Assembly: GCA_946629155.1 (NCBI GenBank)
Contig: CAMOXM010000096.1
Location: 1-5,050, forward strand
Origin: UBA9848 sp003454065
Lineage (GTDB): Bacteria; Spirochaetota; Spirochaetia; Sphaerochaetales; Sphaerochaetaceae
Length of the DNA: 5,050 nucleotides
Direction: 5' to 3'
Part shown: one piece after another, positions 1 through 5,050 of the stretch
How the letters are laid out: each line of letters starts with the position of its first letter
Numbering within the stretch: position 1 is the first letter of the stretch
Notes under the pieces: generated by a model
What the model was told of the DNA's origin: nothing
Database searches by the model: none
What the model saw: only the letters and a program-made list of their open reading frames with translations
Program-made: the position numbers and the translations under genes

Positions 1-127
1 CATGGCTGATAGTTTGGCATTGGAGTTGGTGGATGCCGTTAACGGCACCGGCGCCGCCTATAAGAAAAAGGACGATACGCATAGGATGGCTGAGGCTAAC
101 AAGGCCTTTTCAAATTTCCGGTGGTGA
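1..127 (+). CDS. rpsG: 30S ribosomal protein S7, C-terminal fragment (5' end outside window)
   Basis: The frame read from base 2 gives 41 residues and ends in TGA at 125-127. It contains the S7 C-terminal signature: a helix ending in NGTGAA, a basic K-K-K-D-D-T-H-R segment, then MAEANKAF and a terminal F-R-W. S7 nucleates assembly of the 30S head by binding the 3' domain of 16S rRNA and lies near the mRNA exit and E site. The ATG at 2-4 is an internal Met, not the start; base 1 is the last base of the preceding codon, and most of the gene lies to the left. In most bacteria rpsG sits in the str operon (rpsL-rpsG-fusA-tuf). Here fusA does not follow; a 127-bp leader and an exported protein do. 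The identity is very secure because this C-terminus is highly conserved. Confidence 0.97.
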   Translation, partial: MADSLALELVDAVNGTGAAYKKKDDTHRMAEANKAFSNFRW

Positions 128-164
128 TCGTCGCTATTTTAAATGTTGATTTTTAGATGATGGT

Positions 165-208
165 TTTTCGAGGCCTCTTCCAATGTTATGGCGAGGAGAC
201 CTTGAAAA
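165..208. repeat. Imperfect inverted repeat / stem-loop in the leader after rpsG
   Basis: Bases 165-180 can pair with 193-208 around a 12-base loop (181-192). Of 16 positions, 13 are Watson-Crick pairs, two are G-U (170/203 and 178/195) and one is a C-A mismatch (174/199). The left arm begins with T's and the right arm ends with A's. No U-tract follows on either strand, so it does not look like a rho-independent terminator. Possible roles are an RNA processing site between rpsG and the downstream operon, an mRNA-stabilising structure, or a control element for the secreted-protein gene 46 bases further on. The pairing is seen directly; any function is inferred. The rest of 128-254 holds no gene. 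Confidence 0.5.
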
Positions 209-243
209 TGTGAAAATGAATGTTATTTCGTTGTTCGGGAGTT

Positions 244-248
244 GGAGG
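244..248 (+). promoter_or_regulatory. Ribosome binding site deciding the start at 255
   Basis: GGAGG lies 6 bases before the ATG at 255 and 3 bases before the ATG at 252. Six bases is the better spacing, so 255 is preferred. The start at 255 also gives a clean signal peptide beginning Met-Lys-Arg. This is the only strong Shine-Dalgarno sequence close to a gene start in the window, which suggests it is the main ribosome entry point of the following gene cluster. Confidence 0.75.
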
Positions 249-254
249 GCAATG

Positions 255-851
255 ATGAAGAGGATTCTCTTTTGTATTCTGTTTGCTGCAGTTTGTGTTT
301 CTAGTGCCTATAGCGGCATTTTTGACGGACTGCTCGGTGGCAAGAAAAGCGGTGATGCCAAGTCATCATCTTCGCAAAAAGGCGGAGTTTCCAAGTCCGA
401 TGCTAAGAAACTAGGTGTTGGAATCGATGGGGGCATCGGTGCCGTTCGAGACGGAATGTGGTGGTCCGCAGGCGCTGCTGTCAGATATGAGCTTAGCGAT
501 TCTCTCGCTGCTTATGGTAAATTGGGTTATCAGTCCGGAGATTATAAGGAGAGGGATCCCTTCATAATGCATTTGGGCGCTTCCGGCGCATATCTGTTCG
601 AGGTAGCGAAGGACAGCGGACTGAAAGTGGGACCTGGAATAGGCGTGAGCCTTCTTGCTCCCAAGCCTTTGGGCGTTTCTCCGGAAATCGGCGCAGTGAT
701 GGATTATAGCCCGTCATCTATGCCGATTTCCGTCATAGTCAAGGCATTGTATGCCCCTGCGTTCTATTTTAATGTGGATGCGAACACATCGTCGGATTCC
801 GTATTGGGACGCTTTAATTTCACTGTTGGGTTGACATATAATTTCCTTTGA
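255..851 (+). CDS. Secreted small beta-barrel-like outer membrane protein, function unknown
   Basis: The product is 198 residues. I do not recognise a named family. Residues 1-20 form a signal peptide: a basic Lys-Arg start, a hydrophobic core rich in I, L, F, A, V and C, and likely cleavage after Ser20 (Ala18-Tyr-Ser) or after Ala18. A short Gly-rich stretch (GIFDGLLGG) and a Ser/Lys/Gly-rich linker (about residues 29-50) follow. The remaining ~145 residues alternate polar and hydrophobic or aromatic residues in strand-like runs separated by Gly/Asp/Ser turns, ending in VGLTYNFL. This pattern resembles small 6-8-stranded outer membrane barrels, whose last strand usually ends in an aromatic residue; here Phe is penultimate and Leu is last. 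An upstream in-frame ATG at 183 is open but lacks a ribosome binding site and would bury the signal peptide. The stop codon overlaps the next start by one base, so it is probably the first gene of the operon. A periplasmic protein is the alternative. Confidence 0.7.
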   Translation: MKRILFCILFAAVCVSSAYSGIFDGLLGGKKSGDAKSSSSQKGGVSKSDAKKLGVGIDGGIGAVRDGMWWSAGAAVRYELSDSLAAYGKLGYQSGDYKERDPFIMHLGASGAYLFEVAKDSGLKVGPGIGVSLLAPKPLGVSPEIGAVMDYSPSSMPISVIVKALYAPAFYFNVDANTSSDSVLGRFNFTVGLTYNFL

Positions 852-1630
852 TGCCCGATATGGCATTGTCTTTGGAGGGGAGCGGGCTTGTCTTGTCTCC
901 CCTTTTTGATTTTGCCTACTCTCTTCTGAACAGACATGACATCATATCCATCGTGGGAGGAGGAGGCAAGACATCGTTCATGCTTTTTTTGAAGGAAGTC
1001 TTCAATTCGCATGGACAATCCGTGATGATGTCCACTACTACTCATCTTTCCAGCAAAGTCGATTACGGCGTCGATGCGACAGTGCTGGACTCCGCATCCT
1101 TCCCGATTATGAAAAAGAATTCATCGGTGCTGTTCGTTTCCTACGATCCGGCGTCGGATAAGTATCGTTCTCCTGGTGCGGATCGCATCAAGTCTTATGG
1201 GGAAAGCTTCGATAAGGTCATAATAGAGGCGGACGGAAGCAGGGGATTGCCATTGAAGTATCATCTTGATGGAGAGCCTGTGATATTGGAGATGTCATCC
1301 GCTGTCGTTTCGATTATCGGCGCCGATTCCATAGGCGCCGAAATCAAATCGTCGTTGCATAGGCACGAGGCTTATGAATGCGATTATGCGGTTTCACCTG
1401 ATAAAACGATCGATGCAAGCGATATCGGGAATATAATCGCCAGCCGAAAGGGTTGCTTTTGCGGCGCAGCCGATTCGATGGGGAGATACGTGTTGATAAA
1501 CAAGATGGATGTCATAGAGGATAAGTCGGATTTTGATGCGCTGATAGGGCTGTCTAAACGAACTGGAAGCCATTTGGTGTCGATTAGAAAGAATTATGTG
1601 ATTTCGCCCGAATGCACGAGGGCTTGCTGA
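851..1630 (+). CDS. yqeC: YqeC-family P-loop protein (putative selenium-dependent hydroxylase accessory protein)
   Basis: The product is 259 residues, close to family length. A glycine-rich phosphate-binding loop GGGGKTS is at 36-42. It is followed by STTTH (61-65), which matches the family's TTT element, then EADGSRGLPLK (126-136), the most diagnostic YqeC motif. HRHE (170-173) and a G-protein-like NKMD (217-220) come later. The protein should be cytosolic and bind a nucleotide. The family is found with selenium-dependent molybdenum hydroxylases and is proposed to help mature their cofactor, but its biochemistry is not settled. No hydroxylase, selD or yqeB gene is in this window. ATG 851 overlaps the upstream stop (TGATG), implying translational coupling; no Shine-Dalgarno is seen. 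TTG 848, ATG 860 or TTG 893 are possible alternative starts. Cysteines at 202, 204, 255 and 259 are a local oddity. Family assignment is confident; role here is not. Confidence 0.88.
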   Translation: MPDMALSLEGSGLVLSPLFDFAYSLLNRHDIISIVGGGGKTSFMLFLKEVFNSHGQSVMMSTTTHLSSKVDYGVDATVLDSASFPIMKKNSSVLFVSYDPASDKYRSPGADRIKSYGESFDKVIIEADGSRGLPLKYHLDGEPVILEMSSAVVSIIGADSIGAEIKSSLHRHEAYECDYAVSPDKTIDASDIGNIIASRKGCFCGAADSMGRYVLINKMDVIEDKSDFDALIGLSKRTGSHLVSIRKNYVISPECTRAC

Positions 1631-1633
1631 AAA

Positions 1634-2983
1634 ATGAAAGTTGTGATTTTAGGCGCAGGCAGACGAGGTTGCGCCTTAGCGGAATATCTGATAGGCGAAA
1701 ACGCCGATGTCGTGATGATTGACAACGACATGAGGAAAATCGAGAAGGTAAAGGATAAGATCGACTGCATCGCCATTTTCGGAAACGGAAACGATATGAC
1801 GGTTTTGAAGGATGCCGGTGTTGAAGATGCGGATTTTTTCGTTGCGCTTACGGACAGGGACGAGGTGAATCTGATTTCCTGCGCGATTGTCGGCAGCGAA
1901 TTCGGAATCAGGAATACGGTTTCATGCGTGAAAAACATCGCATATACGAGCAAGGGCGGACTCAAGAACAACCTTTTCGGAATAGGTTTCATAGTCAATC
2001 CCGAAGAAGAGGCAGCCAGCAACATCTGCAATGCGATAGAACGCGGGCTTTATAGCAGCATAATAACATTCGAAGGCTCCGATCTCGCTCTTTACAATAT
2101 CGAAGTGGATGATTTGAGCGCGCTTAAAGGCAAGACGCTGATGGAAATCAGAAGGGATGCTGATGAGAGTTTCATAATCGCAAGCATCCTTCGCAATGGC
2201 AAGGCCATGGTTCCGTCCGGACAGACTGCGATTCGAGCTAACGATATGGTTTCCATAGTCGTCGGCGAAGGGGATGCGAATAAGATTTTCAGAAAGCTCG
2301 GTTTTTCCAGACCGAGACCCAAACGCATAGTGTTCCAAGGCTTGAACCAGATAAGCGATTACATTCTTTCGTCGCTTAGTCCTGATACGAGGAAGAACAT
2401 CGTCCTCATCGATAAGGACAAAACCGTGTGCGAAGAGTTTTCAAGGAAATACAACAATAACATCGTCCTTAATGCAAATTTGATGAATGACGATATAATC
2501 GAAGAGGAGAATCTTGCCGACTACGATCTTTTCGTCGCCCTTGAGGATAGCGATGAGCTGAATACCATAATAGCGCATTTCGCCAAGAAAAAAGGCATCA
2601 GGCACTCGATAGCCTTATGCAAGAGGGAGGACGGTTCGGCTTTGAAGGCGCTTGACATCGATTTGGTCATATCCGCCACCGAATCGACGGTGGTTTCGTT
2701 GTATAAGCTTTTCCAGACTCAGAGCAACATATCATCGGTTCATACCATATTCGGAGGCGAAATAGAGGTTGATGAAATCATGATAACCGAGAATTCGGCC
2801 GTGCGCGGCAAGCGTCTAAAGGATATTGATGTCCGTCAGAAGGCAATAGTTGCGGGAGTTAGGAAAAGCGATGAATCCAGTTTCATACCGAATGGAAGCT
2901 ATCTTTTGGAGGCTGGCGATACCCTATTGGTATTGATTTCAAGCAATAGGAAAAAGGAGATAAAAAACATTTTCACCGCATGA
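1634..2983 (+). CDS. trkA: Trk-type K+ uptake system, cytosolic regulatory subunit TrkA
   Basis: The product is 449 residues, similar to E. coli TrkA (458). It is built as two tandem RCK units. RCK_N 1 (about 1-130) has the nucleotide-binding GAGRRG at 7-12, Asp30 at the end of the second strand, and GNGND (50-54) and TDRDEVN (73-79). RCK_C 1 is at about 140-220. RCK_N 2 (about 230-350) keeps the fold, with Asp260 and EDSDELN (304-310), but has GLNQIS (236-241) in place of the Gly motif, so its nucleotide site looks weakened. RCK_C 2 is at about 365-449. TrkA forms a ring under the TrkH channel and gates K+ flux in response to NAD(H) or ATP/ADP. It starts 3 bases after the yqeC stop, with a distant GAGGG (1618-1622, 11 bases away), and precedes trkH by 31 bases. 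The long reverse-strand frames over this gene are shadows. Confidence 0.96.
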   Translation: MKVVILGAGRRGCALAEYLIGENADVVMIDNDMRKIEKVKDKIDCIAIFGNGNDMTVLKDAGVEDADFFVALTDRDEVNLISCAIVGSEFGIRNTVSCVKNIAYTSKGGLKNNLFGIGFIVNPEEEAASNICNAIERGLYSSIITFEGSDLALYNIEVDDLSALKGKTLMEIRRDADESFIIASILRNGKAMVPSGQTAIRANDMVSIVVGEGDANKIFRKLGFSRPRPKRIVFQGLNQISDYILSSLSPDTRKNIVLIDKDKTVCEEFSRKYNNNIVLNANLMNDDIIEEENLADYDLFVALEDSDELNTIIAHFAKKKGIRHSIALCKREDGSALKALDIDLVISATESTVVSLYKLFQTQSNISSVHTIFGGEIEVDEIMITENSAVRGKRLKDIDVRQKAIVAGVRKSDESSFIPNGSYLLEAGDTLLVLISSNRKKEIKNIFTA

Positions 2984-3014
2984 TTGCGGAACGGCGGATC
3001 ATTTCGGGCAAACC

Positions 3015-4463
3015 ATGAACCTTAAGAACAATTTGAAAATCCTATCATTTGTCGTCTTGTCATTTTCGGTTTCGCTTCTGCTGCTGATTGTCTTTGCCGT
3101 GATGCATGGAGAGTCGGCGTGCGCAAAGGCATTCGCGATGACGGCGTTGGCTTCCCTGATGCTGTTCTTCACCTTCCGATTCGTCAGCGGAAATCATAAG
3201 AACGGAATCATTAGGATAAAGGACGGCTATTTCGTGGTGACTGCGACTTGGCTGCTTTTCGGAGCATTGGGCGCCTTGCCTTTTATTTTCGCGGGAGTCG
3301 TTTCGGATTTTCCATCGGCTTTTTTCGAAACAATCAGCGGATTCACAACTACTGGCGCCACGGGATTTTCTGATGTTGAAAGTTTGCCATCCTCTATGAT
3401 ATTTTATAGGAGTCTGACCAATTTCCTTGGGGGAATGGGAGTAGTCGTTTTGTTCGTCGCTCTTATGCCGAGGCTTGGCAATGCAGGCATGAAGTTCACC
3501 TCGCAGGAGATGGCGGGCACGAATAAGGATAAGATATTGCCTAAGTCGCGCGATAGCGCAAAATACCTTTGGCTTATCTATATCGGTCTTACAGTCGCCA
3601 TGATCATTTTGCTGTTGTGCGGCGGCTTGACCCCGTTTCAAGCTGTGTGCATATCCCTTTCCGCAATGTCAACGGCAGGCTTCACTCCTTATAACAATAG
3701 CATAGAGTATTTTTCAAGCGCTTATGTGGATGTGGTTGTTACGGTGTTCATGTTCATCGCCGCCTTGAATTTCTCATTGATTTACCTAACCTTGAATGGC
3801 GATAGGTCGGCGCTGATAAAGGATACGGAGGCGCGTACGTATTTTGCGATTGTCGCATCGAGCTCCGTTCTGATAGCATTGTCGCTGACTTTTCGCGGCA
3901 TATATCCGTCGTTCATCCAAAGCCTACGATACAGCGCGTTCCAATATGTAAGCATGATTACGACGACAGGATATACGAATGCCGATTTCTCCAATTGGCC
4001 GCTTTTCGCCAGAATCGTTCTTTTCACATCATATTTTCTCGGCGGATGCCAAGGCAGTACGGGCGGCGGCGTCAAGATCATACGTGTTTGCATCGTATTC
4101 GTCATATTGAAATCCATCATAAAGCAGAAACTGCACCCCAGAGGCGTTTTCGTAGTCAAATTCGAATCTGATGTGATAAGCAGGCGCTTCGCCTATGAAA
4201 TCATAAGCTTCCTATTCGTATATTATCTCATAGCAATAGCCTCTGCCGTTCTTCTAACGCTCGACCCTCAGATCAGCACCATGGAAAGCGCGTTTTCGTC
4301 TTCCTTGCAGAGCATTGGAAATGTCGGCGCCGGCTTTTCGCTTCCGCCTTTCGGCTCTACGACTTCATTCTCGAAAATTCTGATGTCATTCGAAATGCTT
4401 GTCGGCAGATTGGAAATCTTCACTGTCGGCGCCTTGTTCACTAGGGCCTTCTGGAAAAAGTAG
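3015..4463 (+). CDS. trkH: Trk-type K+ uptake system, membrane subunit TrkH
   Basis: The product is 482 residues, matching E. coli TrkH (483), and is strongly hydrophobic with many membrane segments. It shows four membrane-pore-membrane repeats. The four filter loops are visible: TTTGATG (111-117), STAGF (219-223), TTTGYT (316-321) and NVGAG (436-440), each keeping the filter glycine (114, 222, 319, 438). Other family landmarks are GGMG (139-142), GGCQGSTGGGVK (343-354) and the C-terminal GRLEIFTV segment before the final Trp-Lys-Lys. It is the inner-membrane K+ (Na+- or H+-linked) translocating subunit. With trkA directly upstream it forms a complete two-gene Trk/Ktr-type system. Only weak Shine-Dalgarno-like sequence precedes the ATG, so coupling to trkA translation is plausible. 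Whether it behaves as TrkH or as a KtrB-like Na+-dependent form cannot be settled from motifs; length and the full-length two-RCK TrkA favour TrkH. Confidence 0.96.
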   Translation: MNLKNNLKILSFVVLSFSVSLLLLIVFAVMHGESACAKAFAMTALASLMLFFTFRFVSGNHKNGIIRIKDGYFVVTATWLLFGALGALPFIFAGVVSDFPSAFFETISGFTTTGATGFSDVESLPSSMIFYRSLTNFLGGMGVVVLFVALMPRLGNAGMKFTSQEMAGTNKDKILPKSRDSAKYLWLIYIGLTVAMIILLLCGGLTPFQAVCISLSAMSTAGFTPYNNSIEYFSSAYVDVVVTVFMFIAALNFSLIYLTLNGDRSALIKDTEARTYFAIVASSSVLIALSLTFRGIYPSFIQSLRYSAFQYVSMITTTGYTNADFSNWPLFARIVLFTSYFLGGCQGSTGGGVKIIRVCIVFVILKSIIKQKLHPRGVFVVKFESDVISRRFAYEIISFLFVYYLIAIASAVLLTLDPQISTMESAFSSSLQSIGNVGAGFSLPPFGSTTSFSKILMSFEMLVGRLEIFTVGALFTRAFWKK

Positions 4464-4531
4464 GACTTTGAGGTTTTTAGAAGCGCCCTCTGACAAGTTG
4501 AAGTTTCCAAAATGCAAATTTAGTGTCTTTT

Positions 4532-4561
4532 AGGACAAAATACGTTTTTTTCGCGTATATA
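4532..4561 (+). promoter_or_regulatory. Weak candidate promoter directly before dprA
   Basis: AGGACA (4532-4537, four of six matches to TTGACA) lies 18 bases before TATATA (4556-4561, four of six matches to TATAAT). A seven-base T-run (4545-4551) falls between them. If used, transcription would begin at or within a few bases of the ATG at 4566, giving a nearly leaderless mRNA. This agrees with the absence of any Shine-Dalgarno before that ATG. The region is AT-rich and such matches arise by chance, so this is tentative. No hairpin precedes the T-run, so I do not call a terminator after trkH; the rest of 4464-4565 shows nothing recognisable. Confidence 0.25.
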
Positions 4562-4565
4562 TAGT

Positions 4566-5050
4566 ATGAGAAAAATAGAATACAATTGCGGTTACGAGGA
4601 ACTATTGGCGATTGCCATGATGCAGAACATCTCTTTGGACGAAAAGGTGAGCATGGCGATTAAGGGTGTCACATACTCTCAAGCCCAGCAAATGCTCGGT
4701 CCTAATATGCAACGGCTTTGGAACAGGGAGCTGGAATGGTGCAACGACGACGAGGACGAGCAAGTCTATAGGGGGCACATATTTTATGGCGAAGAGGATT
4801 ATCCCGATAGCTTGGCATCGTCTGGAAACCCGCCGTTTTGCCTCGCATGGAAAGGAAGCAAGCCGTCGGGATGTCAGGGAAATTTTGAAAATGCGCAAAG
4901 CGTGACGATTGTCGGAACGAGGCAAAGCGATTTGTCGGGCAGGAGAGCGGCCTATCTTCTTGCTTTGGAGTGCGTGAGAAATGGAATTGCAGTTTATTCC
5001 GGCTATGCTTCGGGAATAGACCAGTCATCACATCTTGGAGCGGCTGATGG
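4566..5050 (+). CDS. dprA: DNA-processing protein DprA/Smf, N-terminal part (cut by the window edge)
   Basis: The frame is open from ATG 4566 to the window end: 161 codons plus two bases, with no stop. Residues 1-65 form a poorly conserved N-terminal helical region, including ELLAIAMMQ near 12-20. The DprA pattern follows: a YPDSL element (79-83), NPP (88-90) and a Gly at 97, then the start of the Rossmann-like fold with VTIVGTR (113-119), SGRRAA (124-129), and SGYASGID (145-152) followed by H156 and GAAD (158-161). DprA binds incoming single-stranded DNA and loads RecA during natural transformation, and is also widespread in bacteria not known to be competent. The canonical S-G-x-A-R/K-G-I/V-D motif has Ser149 in place of the basic residue. 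The C-terminal half is missing only because of the window. Family call is firm; the start is less so, since no Shine-Dalgarno is present (TTG 4605 has GAGGA 4 bases upstream). It is separated from trkH by 102 bases and is likely its own unit. Confidence 0.9.
   Translation, partial: MRKIEYNCGYEELLAIAMMQNISLDEKVSMAIKGVTYSQAQQMLGPNMQRLWNRELEWCNDDEDEQVYRGHIFYGEEDYPDSLASSGNPPFCLAWKGSKPSGCQGNFENAQSVTIVGTRQSDLSGRRAAYLLALECVRNGIAVYSGYASGIDQSSHLGAAD

Noticed and set aside
182..226. Direct repeat AATGTTAT at 182-189 and 219-226
   Set aside because: Only two 8-base copies in AT-rich sequence; this is expected by chance and has no further structure.
146..230. Possible sigma-70 promoters (TTGATT at 146, TTGAAA at 202) ahead of the secreted-protein gene
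   Set aside because: Neither has a reasonable -10 box at 16-18 base spacing, so they are not called.
183..254. Upstream in-frame ATG at 183 as the start of the secreted protein
   Set aside because: It lacks a ribosome binding site, lies in the loop of the stem-loop, and would place 24 residues before a clear signal peptide.
1594..2338. Overlapping reverse-strand open frames opposite trkA
   Set aside because: They cover the first RCK unit of trkA, whose motifs are intact on the + strand; no ribosome binding site or family pattern supports them.
3060..3641. 193-codon reverse-strand open frame
   Set aside because: It lies wholly inside trkH, its translation is rich in Gln, His, Arg and Ser with no recognisable domain, and trkH motifs on the + strand are unmistakable. 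It is a shadow frame.
4545..4551. Seven-base T-run as a trkH terminator
   Set aside because: No stable GC-rich hairpin precedes it; the best pairings nearby are only 4-5 bp with long loops.
4602..5031. Open frames on both strands over the dprA region (reverse 4602-4925 and 4702-5031, forward 4666-4905)
   Set aside because: The frame from 4566 carries the consecutive DprA motifs (YPDSL, NPP, VGTR, SGYASGID); the others are shadows.

Overview
This window looks like an ordinary stretch of chromosome from a Gram-negative-type (diderm) bacterium. It holds the 3' end of rpsG, four genes on the + strand that form a probable operon, and the 5' part of a dprA gene that runs off the right edge. The organism cannot be named from this alone. 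An exported beta-barrel-like protein indicates an outer membrane. The lack of fusA directly after rpsG, together with paired trkA-trkH and a YqeC-family gene, fits a spirochaete (Treponema/Sphaerochaeta-like). That assignment is an inference of moderate to low confidence. Frequent ATA (Ile) and AGG/AGA (Arg) codons run through all the genes, and no segment stands out as foreign.

Layout: (1) 1-127 is the C-terminal 41 residues of ribosomal protein S7. (2) 128-254 is a leader with no gene; it contains a 16-position imperfect stem-loop (165-208) and a good ribosome binding site (244-248). (3) 255-851 is a small secreted, probably outer-membrane, protein of unknown function. (4) 851-1630 is a YqeC-family P-loop protein whose start codon overlaps the previous stop codon by one base. 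(5) 1634-2983 is TrkA and (6) 3015-4463 is TrkH, the regulatory and membrane subunits of a Trk/Ktr-type K+ uptake system. (7) 4464-4565 is a 102-bp intergenic region with a T-run and a TATATA stretch just before the next start. (8) 4566-5050 is the N-terminal part of DprA/Smf, the DNA-processing protein.

The 1-nt overlap, the 3-nt gap and the 31-nt gap make genes 3-6 a likely single transcript. Only trkA and trkH have an obvious joint function: TrkH conducts K+ and TrkA gates it by binding NAD(H) or adenine nucleotides. Why a YqeC-family protein (known from selenium-dependent molybdenum hydroxylase loci) and a barrel protein share the transcript is not evident; no hydroxylase or selenium gene is present here. 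I found no RNA genes, mobile elements, CRISPR arrays or intrinsic terminators. I also see no convincing new system; the most noteworthy points are the orphan yqeC context, the leader stem-loop and a non-canonical residue in DprA.
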